DNA from: Candidatus Roizmanbacteria bacterium RIFCSPHIGHO2_02_FULL_43_11
Lineage (GTDB): Bacteria > Patescibacteriota > Microgenomatia > UBA1406 > HO2-37-13b
Direction of reading: 5' to 3'
NCBI GenBank assembly: GCA_001789515.1
Contig: MFZT01000007.1
Location: 1-9,401, forward strand
DNA: 9,401 nt
The notes under the pieces are model-generated. The model made no database searches, had not been told where the DNA came from, and saw nothing but the letters and a program-made list of their open reading frames with translations. Each line of letters starts with the position of its first letter. Positions within the stretch are counted from its first letter, which is position 1. A program made the translations under genes and the position numbers. This document shows positions 1-5,993 of the stretch, in pieces.

Positions 1-903
1 ATTGCCATCATTGCTGTCCTTGCTATTCTCGCTTTAATGGCATTTAACCCCACCATGCAACGAATTAAAATTTATGACATCAAAAGGAAACGTGATGTAA
101 ACAACTTGCGCAGCATTTATGAACTTTTCCACAGTTCCAAATCAAGATATCCCACCGGTGATGAGCTTTGCTATGATGCTCCTGTTGAATCGGGTGGAGT
201 TTGCTCCTGTCACCTCTGCGGCCTTGAAAAAGATACAGGAGCTTTAGGACCTGTCCTACAAGTCCTCTATTGTGACCCCGAGCATCCGAAGTCCAGTTAC
301 GTTTATGAATATGACTGCTCAGATTCCCCATCATGGTATCGCCTGTATACACATCTCGGTTTTGATGATAAAGACCAGAAACCTCTCACAGATGCATCAT
401 GCCGATACGGAGTAACAAGTAAATCCGATGGCTTCTTAGAGCCCTATCCTGATTCTTGCGGTGGAGTAAATATTGAGATCCCTGACAATGGGGATGGTGG
501 AGGTGGAGATAATCCGCCCAACACCCCAACCCCAACTCCACCAGCATGCGCCGACGACCCTGTGCCGAAATATTGTGTAAACAGTGATATTTGCAACATT
601 TGTGGTAATTATGCCAACTGTCTCAATCCTTCAACTTGTGATCAACCTCCAGTCTTATTTAGTAATAGCTTATGCACAGATCAATGCCAGAATTTTGGAA
701 ATTTCGGCCCAACAGCAACCCCAGAACCATCGCCAACACCTTTCCAGTATGGATCCTGCCCTGCTGATCCCACACCAAAGTATTGCTTAATCGGCAGCAT
801 ATGCAATAACTGCGGAGCATTCCAAAACTGTATACAAACATGCGCCAGCCCTCTCACGCTTTATGGTAATGCGACCTGTAATGGGATGTGCTATTCAGAG
901 TGA
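1..903 (+). CDS. Type IV pilin-like protein with two Cys-rich C-terminal repeats (5' truncated by window edge)
   Basis: The frame is open from base 1, so the true start and the prepilin peptidase site lie outside the window. The first residues (IAIIAVLAILALMAFNP) are the rest of a class III prepilin hydrophobic helix. They are followed by a basic RKRDVNNLRSIYELF segment, which in CPR pilins and pseudopilins marks the amphipathic part of the N-terminal helix. The globular part (about residues 40-160) has many cysteines (CxCxxC near residue 57, later single Cys) and a glycine run. Two Cys-rich repeats follow (residues 183-229 and 253-297), each preceded by a Pro/Thr linker. It probably sits on the cell surface as a minor pilin or pseudopilin with a C-terminal adhesive or structural module. 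The N-terminal assignment is family knowledge and the role of the repeats is unknown. The gene ends with TGA and converges on the ligase gene. The ATG at 37 is inside the hydrophobic helix and is not a plausible start. Confidence 0.8.
   Translation: MAIIAVLAILALMAFNPTMQRIKIYDIKRKRDVNNLRSIYELFHSSKSRYPTGDELCYDAPVESGGVCSCHLCGLEKDTGALGPVLQVLYCDPEHPKSSYVYEYDCSDSPSWYRLYTHLGFDDKDQKPLTDASCRYGVTSKSDGFLEPYPDSCGGVNIEIPDNGDGGGGDNPPNTPTPTPPACADDPVPKYCVNSDICNICGNYANCLNPSTCDQPPVLFSNSLCTDQCQNFGNFGPTATPEPSPTPFQYGSCPADPTPKYCLIGSICNNCGAFQNCIQTCASPLTLYGNATCNGMCYSE
547..891 (+). repeat. Two tandem ~46-aa cysteine-rich protein repeats
   Basis: Within the pilin-like gene, bases 547-687 and 757-891 encode two copies of one module with the spacing C-x8-C-x5-C-x2-C-x5-C-x3/5-C-x11-C-x3-C, eight cysteines each. 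Both share the string DP-x-PKYC after the first cysteine and IC-N-x-CG in the middle. The copies are separated by a Pro/Thr/Ser linker (PTATPEPSPTP), and another such linker (NTPTPTPP) precedes the first copy. Eight regularly spaced cysteines in an exported protein suggest disulphide-bonded knots. I do not recognise the family. Confidence 0.85.
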
Positions 904-910
904 GGTAAGA

Positions 911-1030
911 GGATGGAGGGATAGAGAGCATGGAAGTGTAGAGGCATAGGATGAACTAGGTGAACTAGGAAAGAAGGCATGAGCAAGCGCTCCCACGCTC
1001 TCTATGCTCCAACGCTCTCTACGCTTCTAT
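911..1030. repeat. Mosaic repeat region A between convergent genes: two inverted purine/pyrimidine arms around a CTAG core
   Basis: This fills the gap between the pilin-like stop (903) and the ligase stop (1035). A purine arm (915-938) is followed by two GATGAACTAGG-type units (949-969) and then a pyrimidine arm (988-1030). The reverse complement of 988-1010 matches 915-938 with a few mismatches and one indel, sharing ATAGAGAGC, so the region could fold into an imperfect long-loop stem. Bases 1013-1033 read on the minus strand match 4740-4760 on the plus strand at 20 of 21 positions, which ties this region to region C. There is no T-run, so it is not a classical intrinsic terminator, but its position between two gene ends fits transcript 3'-end processing or termination. 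Confidence 0.75.
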
Positions 1031-1034
1031 ACTT

Positions 1035-3119
1035 TTATTTCGAAGTCGGCGTTGGAGTGAGTGCCGCTGTCGGCGTTGGTGCAGAAGTAGGCGTTGGGAT
1101 TGTCTCAGCAGGCTTGGTTTCAAGCTGTTTATCTGGCCCGGAAGTCTTTGGAAGCTCAATTGGTGGCGAGACATTTGCGGCAGGAGGCGTTGCCACATTC
1201 AGTTGTCCTTGAGCTGGCTGAGCAGAGCTCGTTGCTTCCTTGGATTGTTTCTCAAAATCTCCTAGTTCCTTTTGTGCGCGTTTATAGTCTTCAGTGTTCT
1301 TGCCTATCATTTGCAAAACTACCTTCATAGCAGCCACGGCATTGTCATACTGTTTATTTTGGAAGCTTGCCCAGGCGAGATTATAGTAAGCATTCGGCCA
1401 GTCAGATTTCACTTCAGCGGTCCTTTGGAAGTAGCGAATTGCTTCAGAGTAATTTTTTAATTGATAATAGACCCCCCCCAGGTTGAGTAGCAAAATTGGG
1501 TTATTCGGATCTAGGAGCAAGGCCCGTTGGTATGCAGCAATCGTCCAGCTATCAGCTCCTTGAGCAATGTTTAGAATATTCTTGTATACAAGCGCAAGAT
1601 TTGCCCATGCAGTAGTTCTGTGTGGATTAAGATCGACAACCACTTTACTCTGCGCTATGGCTTCCTGAATAAGTCTAGCGACAGTTGTGCGGTCAGCATC
1701 AGACAGCTTTTCCTTCTGTGCAATACTTTGGGCAAAAAGCAAGTTTATTCTGCTTGATTGTACACGATATTTTTCAGAGAACGGATTTTGCTGGATAGAT
1801 TTAAATAAGTTCTCATATGCTTGCTGCTGATTTCTTGTCTGCAACGCATCAATTGACTTTTTAAAATACAACTCGGATGCGTACACTCGTCCCAGTAAAT
1901 ATCCTGCCCCCAGGATAAGCCCTATTGAAAGCAGAGCCATGCCCATATACAAAGGGGCAACCTCTCCAACATTCATCCTTTGCAAATACTCCTTTTCATC
2001 ATCGTACTGAAGCGAGGCATATGCAAGTGCGGCAAGGTATAGTATGGCAAGAAAAAGGGTAATAAATGACGGTGGAAAGAGCACAAAAAGCAGAGCAATG
2101 TATCCGCCAAGCGCAGCAAAAACATACCGCTTGTTATCTTTATGAGCAAATAATCCATTGACCTCCCTTACTGCATATAAAAAGATCAACACAACTGCAA
2201 TAAGCCCGATAAGACCTGTCTCAACCCAAACATGTAAAAGATATGATCTAGATAAATTAAAGTTGAGGCTCCACAGAGGCGTAAGATTGTACGACGCTGG
2301 TTTCACCGCAGAGAATGCTAGTTCATAATTATCAACTCCCACCCCAACGAGTGCCGTGCGTGGATTTTTCAACGTTTCAAGTGCAGCAAACCATGATACA
2401 TTAACGGGTGCCAGCTGCAATCTGTCCTGAGCTATGGAAGGCCTCAAAAGTGTATAACCGATGAGGATACACGCTGTGGCAGAGACAACACCGAGCAAGC
2501 CAAGGGTCCCTAGACTCATTGCTTTGCTCTTTTCTTGGATCATGTGCACAATTTGAGTAATAGCAAATATTGCAAGAAAACCAGTCAGGTAAAGTGTTTC
2601 AAGATAGTTACCCACAGGAGAAAATCTGAAGTTTTTGAGAAAAGCCAGATTTTGTGGAAGATTTGTGTTCTTTAAAGGCAGAAACCAGAAAATGATAACT
2701 ATCATTGACACGACCAGACTCCCCCACGCTAATGTCTTAAGAATTGGAAGTTGATGATCCTTCTTATATAGGTTCGTCAAAATAAAGTATAGAATGACCA
2801 ATACGGCAACCATCCCCAGCCCTGCAGGAAGTGCTGCTATTGCCTGGACTTTATTGGGTGAGGAAATGATGATCGAAGCTGCGTAGGCAATCAAGAGAAG
2901 GAAAATCCCCCTATCAAACGGTGTCTTAACAAAGGTAATTTTCTTTGTACGAAGAAAGTGAAGCACTCCGAGAAAAAGAATAACTAAAGCAACAGCTGCC
3001 GTCAGGAAAAATTTGTGGGTTATATAAAATTCTTGTGTAAGAGGTAGGAAAAAGAGCGGCAAGAGAAAAAGATACCCTGTAACCAACCATCGTTGCACGT
3101 TGTGAATAAGTTTTTCCAT
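1035..3119 (-). CDS. O-antigen ligase/polymerase-like (Wzy_C-type) membrane protein with TPR domain
   Basis: A 694-aa protein. About eleven hydrophobic helices occupy residues 12-410. The conserved Wzy_C-like region is residues 250-315: a NPRTALVGVGVDNYELAF segment, then a loop ending in SRSYLLHVWVETGLIGLIA, which corresponds to the 'HN..L....tG..G' region of the family, although the usual His-Asn pair is not clear here. Residues 411-620 are soluble and contain TPRs; clear units are AWANLALVYK (504-513), ILLLNLGGVYYQLKNYSEAI (542-561) and AYYNLAWASFQNKQYDNAV (577-595). The tail (about 640-694) is a low-complexity Pro/Thr/Ser linker ending TPTPTSK. Family members join or transfer lipid-linked glycans at the outer face of the membrane, and some glycosylate pilins. 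The substrate here is unknown. The TPR region probably binds a partner. The ATG at 3119 is supported by a strong promoter just upstream. Confidence 0.85.
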   Translation of the reverse strand: MEKLIHNVQRWLVTGYLFLLPLFFLPLTQEFYITHKFFLTAAVALVILFLGVLHFLRTKKITFVKTPFDRGIFLLLIAYAASIIISSPNKVQAIAALPAGLGMVAVLVILYFILTNLYKKDHQLPILKTLAWGSLVVSMIVIIFWFLPLKNTNLPQNLAFLKNFRFSPVGNYLETLYLTGFLAIFAITQIVHMIQEKSKAMSLGTLGLLGVVSATACILIGYTLLRPSIAQDRLQLAPVNVSWFAALETLKNPRTALVGVGVDNYELAFSAVKPASYNLTPLWSLNFNLSRSYLLHVWVETGLIGLIAVVLIFLYAVREVNGLFAHKDNKRYVFAALGGYIALLFVLFPPSFITLFLAILYLAALAYASLQYDDEKEYLQRMNVGEVAPLYMGMALLSIGLILGAGYLLGRVYASELYFKKSIDALQTRNQQQAYENLFKSIQQNPFSEKYRVQSSRINLLFAQSIAQKEKLSDADRTTVARLIQEAIAQSKVVVDLNPHRTTAWANLALVYKNILNIAQGADSWTIAAYQRALLLDPNNPILLLNLGGVYYQLKNYSEAIRYFQRTAEVKSDWPNAYYNLAWASFQNKQYDNAVAAMKVVLQMIGKNTEDYKRAQKELGDFEKQSKEATSSAQPAQGQLNVATPPAANVSPPIELPKTSGPDKQLETKPAETIPTPTSAPTPTAALTPTPTSK

Positions 3120-3124
3120 AAGAG

Positions 3125-3160
3125 TTCCTACAGTCTACGACCCGATATGGGAGTTGTCAA
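3125..3160 (-). promoter_or_regulatory. Sigma70-type promoter for the ligase gene, near-leaderless
   Basis: On the minus strand TTGACA (3160-3155, perfect -35) and TAGACT (3137-3132, 4 of 6 matches to the -10 consensus) are separated by exactly 17 bp. The predicted start is near 3125, only 6 nt before the ATG at 3119. An AGGA at 3129-3126 would fall at or before the transcript start, so it probably does not act as a Shine-Dalgarno site. The first two bases of the -35 box lie inside the CTAG palindrome of region B. Confidence 0.75.
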
Positions 3161-3207
3161 CTAGTTATAACTAGTTATAACTAGTTCAACTAGTTCATCT
3201 CGTTGCA
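3157..3207. repeat. CTAG repeat region B with a 28-bp perfect palindrome
   Basis: Between the histidine-kinase stop and the ligase promoter, three AACTAGTT octamers joined by AT (3159-3186) form a perfect 28-bp palindrome with a 10-bp period. A further, degenerating unit follows (CAACTAGTTCATCTCG). There are four CTAG tetramers in about 35 bp. The array has no purine-rich partner arm here. One end merges with the -35 box of the ligase promoter and the other lies about 20 bp from the kinase stop codon. Confidence 0.9.
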
Positions 3208-3208
3208 A

Positions 3209-4663
3209 CTAATCCACCCCCACATGTATCACATCCACACTCCCTTTCCGAGATTTTTTGTTCATCTCTTTAAATTTGTTTGCAGAATAGAGAGGTAACG
3301 AGAAAGAGAAAGTTGCTCCTTTGCCAATCCCTTCTGAGGTTCCCTTAATTTCACCTCCATGTAAATCGATTATAGATTTACTTATGTAGAGCCCCAAACC
3401 AGTTCCTGATGCTTTTTTGTTAGAGACATAAGAGCCTGCTATCATGCCGAATTTTGTAAAGAGTGTTGGAAGATCTTTAACATCGATTCCCTGCCCTGTA
3501 TCTGTTACTGATGTTGTGATGCAGTCATTTTCATACGAAAAATAAACAGTAATAGTCCCCCCTTCTGGTGTAAATTTGAACGAATTACCAATAAAGTTAA
3601 ATAGAACTTCTTTAACTTTATCTTTATCTGCAATAACAAAAGGTTTTCTTTTACTCCCCATGTCATCCACATGGTTGCTAATCTTTACTGATAATTTCAG
3701 CTCATCAGCACGGGGCTTCACCTCCTCATATACCTCTTGTGCAAGCTGCAAAATGTTAACACGAGAAAACGTCAATGAAATACGTCCTGACTCGATGCGG
3801 GAGATCGTCAGCATATTATTTACTAACTTGATGAGGCGGTCTGTTGAGGTATATGAGCGGTTAAGATAATATTTTTGCTTCTCTCTTAAAGGTCCACCCT
3901 TCCCTGCAAGCGCCATCCAAAGGTACGACTTTATTGCTGTCATAGGAGTGCGTAATTCATGTGAAGCAATTGAGACAAAGTCGTCTTTCATTTTGTCAAG
4001 CTCCTTTAAGCGTTTGTTTGCCTGTTTCAGGTCTGCATAGATACGTGCCTGCTCCAGAGCGATTCCAACAACATCAATGACTTCATTCAGTGTCTCCTTT
4101 TCAGAGCGTGAAAGATCATCGCTATTTTTGTGCAAGGCAAGAATAAGCACTCCCAAGACCTTATGTGCAAATACAATGGGTAAAAGCACAAAGGACTCTA
4201 TTTTTAACTCTGTTTGCCAAAGCTCTGCTATCTGCTTATCGACATACGGTGTCAGCAGAGCGTGGAGACGGTTAGACACTTTGCGTTTCCCTGTCAAAAA
4301 TACCTCAACAACATCGTTTTCTTTTTTCCGTGGGCTGAGTTTTAGTTCCAAAAGACTTTCCAGTATCGAGACATTTTTTGCTGGCGGATGCTCCCGAGAT
4401 GACGACGCTGCAATAACATCAAGTGTACGGGTACGGGCATTATAGAGCACAACGCTCCCCCCCCGGAAGTTCATTTCTTTTGTCATCGAATACACAAGTC
4501 GCTGAGCTGTCTCTTGAACACCTAAAGTGGTATTTATGATGGCATACAGTTCACGTAAAATGGATAATGTCTTGTTCTTGACTGTCAACTCAACATTTCG
4601 CTCATACATTTGTTCATTGATGCGCTGGAGTACACCTTGTAGCTTTTCCTGGTCGTTTGACAT
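3209..4663 (-). CDS. Soluble GAF-domain sensor histidine kinase
   Basis: A 484-aa cytoplasmic kinase without membrane segments. Residues 1-40 look like a coiled coil, residues about 44-208 form a GAF domain, and a short linker helix leads to HisKA with SHELRTP (phospho-acceptor His235). The catalytic domain has an N box (N356-x3-N360), G1 DTGQG (388-392), an F-box-like LPTLFTKFG and G2 GTGLGL (420-425), so it appears fully active. The basic tail (462-484) is unusual. The longer reading frame begins at a TTG at 4681, but I chose the ATG at 4663 because a -10 box (TATACT, 4675-4670) lies exactly where it would start transcription on that ATG, and the TTG would be upstream of the transcript. The GAF domain implies sensing of a small cytoplasmic ligand or a partner. 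No response regulator is adjacent; the nearest is at 8244. Confidence 0.92.
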   Translation of the reverse strand: MSNDQEKLQGVLQRINEQMYERNVELTVKNKTLSILRELYAIINTTLGVQETAQRLVYSMTKEMNFRGGSVVLYNARTRTLDVIAASSSREHPPAKNVSILESLLELKLSPRKKENDVVEVFLTGKRKVSNRLHALLTPYVDKQIAELWQTELKIESFVLLPIVFAHKVLGVLILALHKNSDDLSRSEKETLNEVIDVVGIALEQARIYADLKQANKRLKELDKMKDDFVSIASHELRTPMTAIKSYLWMALAGKGGPLREKQKYYLNRSYTSTDRLIKLVNNMLTISRIESGRISLTFSRVNILQLAQEVYEEVKPRADELKLSVKISNHVDDMGSKRKPFVIADKDKVKEVLFNFIGNSFKFTPEGGTITVYFSYENDCITTSVTDTGQGIDVKDLPTLFTKFGMIAGSYVSNKKASGTGLGLYISKSIIDLHGGEIKGTSEGIGKGATFSFSLPLYSANKFKEMNKKSRKGSVDVIHVGVD

Positions 4664-4675
4664 ATTAAGAGTATA
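4664..4675 (-). promoter_or_regulatory. -10 box for the histidine kinase gene, leaderless position
   Basis: TATACT (4675-4670, 5 of 6 matches) is followed by six bases and then the ATG at 4663, which places the expected start on the A of ATG. No -35 box is recognisable: at the expected place the purine repeat array begins (CCATCC on the minus strand). Expression may need an activator or the unusual upstream structure. Confidence 0.6.
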
Positions 4676-4692
4676 GCGCAAGAGAGATAGAA

Positions 4693-4781
4693 GGATGGAG
4701 GGATGGAGGGATAGAGGGATAGAGGGATAGAGGGATAGAAGTATAGAAGTGTAGAGAGCGTAGAGAGCGTAGAGGGCGTAG
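4693..4781 (+). repeat. Purine-rich tandem repeat (region C), G-quadruplex-like
   Basis: Eight 8-bp units run from 4693 to 4756 (GGATGGAG x2, GGATAGAG x3, GGATAGAA, GTATAGAA, GTGTAGAG) and change gradually into 9-bp units from 4757 to 4781 (AGCGTAGAG x2, GGCGTAG). Five GGG runs at 4700, 4708, 4716, 4724 and 4732, each separated by five bases, meet the usual G3N1-7 quadruplex rule on the plus strand. The array ends about 18 bp upstream of the kinase -10 box. The stepwise change of the unit suggests growth by slippage or local duplication. Confidence 0.9.
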
Positions 4782-4783
4782 TA

Positions 4784-4797
4784 CGGGAGTTATCCCG
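4784..4797. other. Small hairpin between the two repeat blocks of region C
   Basis: CGGGA-GTTA-TCCCG is a perfect 5-bp stem with a 4-nt loop, placed between the purine array and the CTAG array. It has no T-run on either strand. The heptamer GGGAGTT inside it recurs next to the CTAG arrays at 3149-3155 and 8590-8596. Confidence 0.55.
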
Positions 4798-4802
4798 ATC
4801 TA

Positions 4803-4848
4803 TAGTTCATCTAGTTCATCTAGTTCATCTAGTTATAACTAGTTCTAG
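4803..4848. repeat. CTAG repeat array (region C)
   Basis: Three perfect TAGTTCATC units (4803-4829, 9-bp period) are followed by TAGTTATAACTAGTTCTAG, with five CTAG tetramers in all. The end of the array contains the TAG stop codon of the 95-aa gene (4847-4845), so repeat and gene overlap. The order purine array then TAGTTCATC array is the same as in region D and in region A read on the minus strand. Confidence 0.9.
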
Positions 4849-5132
4849 CTCAGGATCTCTGGCAGTTCTTTAGCATCAATCTTCACCCCCGCCTCCTTGA
4901 TTGCATCCTTGCACACTTCTACTGAGGCCTGTCCAAACAACATTTCATATCTCTTCACCAATGACTCAAGAACCTTTTTTGGACTTGACGTTTTTTTTAA
5001 AGTTACTCTTACCTTTCCATCATCTGTCACCAGTACTCCATCTACTTCATTTGCCTGCTCTATAGCAAGGGGGCCCACCACGTTCTCCTGGTGTCGCACA
5101 ATTGATTCAATAATCACATCAAGTTTGTCCAT
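4845..5132 (-). CDS. Small conserved-looking protein of unknown function, coupled to the 8-TM protein
   Basis: A 95-aa soluble protein with no signal peptide or membrane segment. I do not recognise the family with confidence. Two blocks look constrained: residues 9-31 (ESIVRHQENVVGPLAIEQAN) and residues 54-77 (LESLVKRYEMLFGQASVEVC). A short beta-like stretch with a DDGK turn lies between them (about 32-46). The ATG at 5132 is two bases after the stop codon of the upstream gene and has no Shine-Dalgarno sequence, so translation is probably coupled to it. The tight pairing suggests the two products work together, for example a cytoplasmic partner for a membrane sensor. Its stop codon lies within the first CTAG of the repeat array. 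Confidence 0.75.
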   Translation of the reverse strand: MDKLDVIIESIVRHQENVVGPLAIEQANEVDGVLVTDDGKVRVTLKKTSSPKKVLESLVKRYEMLFGQASVEVCKDAIKEAGVKIDAKELPEILS

Positions 5133-5134
5133 AT

Positions 5135-5956
5135 TCAGGTTTGCTGACTCAATTTGGACCTTACCACCGAGATTCGCAAATTGATTAAAGCTATTGACAT
5201 GACAAAGTAACTCAGCAGGTACATGTAATCATTGATCTCTCCTACTTTCCAGACTTCTTGCATAGCTTGGACTAAAAAGGTGTAGTCGGCCATGTATTGC
5301 ACACAAAGAGCAAAAAGCACCACAAATATCCGAGTACGCATAATACCCCCTAGGATGCGATACGATAGCATGTAGGTCATCAGGGCTATTGAAACATACA
5401 CTACTTGGCCCAGAGGGTAGCCAAAATCAAGAGAAATTGTCAGGGGTTGTGTCACGTCAAAGGTATAGTCTTGGAGGAAAATGAAATATGATGTCAGAAG
5501 AAGTAATAATGGTACAACAATCGCCTGTAATTGGTTCGATATTTTTTTAAGAGAAAAATTAATGCCCGAGGCTTCTGCAAGATGAACAACACCATATATA
5601 TAGAATGGTATGCTTCCAAAGTAGCCAATGTCCCCTATGGATGGATATGGCACTTCAATGCCTTTGAAATAGATATAGTAGGAGTAGGCAAGCTGGCCAA
5701 ATTCCTGAGCAAGCAACCCTAGGGAAAATCCGATAATCGCCTTCCCCATCAAACTGCGTGTAAAGCCGTATTTACGGGCAAAGTAAAATCCGCATAAAGC
5801 TCCATACAAGGCCATCACACCATAACTTGCAGCGAAAAGTTGATCTTGAAACGAATCAGCAGGAAGGACGAAGCGAATCAATAACCACCAGAGCGTCAAA
5901 GTACTAAAGATGACAACAGCCAGCACCGTGCTCTTGCTTCGGATGATGTCTGACAT
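5135..5956 (-). CDS. 8-TM sensor-like integral membrane protein without output domain
   Basis: A 273-aa protein with about eight hydrophobic helices (near 11-31, 42-60, 70-96, 107-126, 145-161, 180-199, 209-230, 243-262). The segment VPYPSIGDIGYFGSIPFY (102-119) resembles the 'P-x-PS-x-AD-x-xY' signature in the membrane sensor region of many GGDEF proteins and some histidine kinases. A later ADYTF/NDYMYLLSY pattern (223-250) fits the same type. Here the protein ends soon after the last helix, so no kinase, GGDEF or PAS output is attached. The 95-aa gene follows after two bases and may supply a soluble partner. The ATG at 5956 is where transcription should begin according to the promoter. The family comparison is from memory, so it is moderately sure. 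Confidence 0.75.
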   Translation of the reverse strand: MSDIIRSKSTVLAVVIFSTLTLWWLLIRFVLPADSFQDQLFAASYGVMALYGALCGFYFARKYGFTRSLMGKAIIGFSLGLLAQEFGQLAYSYYIYFKGIEVPYPSIGDIGYFGSIPFYIYGVVHLAEASGINFSLKKISNQLQAIVVPLLLLLTSYFIFLQDYTFDVTQPLTISLDFGYPLGQVVYVSIALMTYMLSYRILGGIMRTRIFVVLFALCVQYMADYTFLVQAMQEVWKVGEINDYMYLLSYFVMSIALINLRISVVRSKLSQQT

Positions 5957-5962
5957 ATAATC

Positions 5963-5992
5963 AGTCTACAACCCCCCATGCTATAATTGCAA
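5963..5992 (-). promoter_or_regulatory. Promoter for the 8-TM / 95-aa operon, leaderless position
   Basis: On the minus strand TTGCAA (5992-5987, 4 of 6 matches) and TAGACT (5968-5963) are 18 bp apart. The -10 box is followed by six bases and the ATG at 5956, so the predicted start is the A of ATG. The same -10 hexamer, TAGACT, serves the ligase gene. The -35 box covers bases just downstream of the EamA -10 box on the other strand, so the two promoters are interleaved. Confidence 0.6.
5979..5987 (+). promoter_or_regulatory. Extended -10 promoter for the EamA-DUF2156 operon, leaderless position
   Basis: TGCTATAAT is a perfect extended -10 (TGn + TATAAT at 5982-5987). Six bases later comes the ATG at 5994, the expected start of transcription. 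No good -35 is seen, which is normal for extended -10 promoters. A second TATAAT at 5956-5961 could give a start near 5968, but it lies over the start codon of the opposite gene and still provides no Shine-Dalgarno site. Confidence 0.7.
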
Positions 5993-5993
5993 C

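Noticed and set aside
37..903. ATG at 37 as the start of the pilin-like protein
   Set aside because: The frame is open to base 1 and the upstream residues are the typical pilin hydrophobic helix, so the gene is cut by the window edge.
911..1030. CRISPR array or IS remnant for the repeat regions
   Set aside because: Units are 8-10 bp, directly tandem, without unique spacers, and there is no transposase or Cas gene in the window.
979..1330. Open frames on the plus strand over the ligase C-terminus
   Set aside because: They are shadows of the Pro/Thr-rich tail; the minus-strand gene has clear TPR and membrane domains.
4664..4681. TTG at 4681 as start of the histidine kinase
   Set aside because: It lies upstream of a good -10 box (4675-4670) whose expected transcript starts at the ATG at 4663.
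4784..4797. Intrinsic terminator at the 5-bp hairpin of region C
   Set aside because: The stem is short and there is no T-run on either strand after it.
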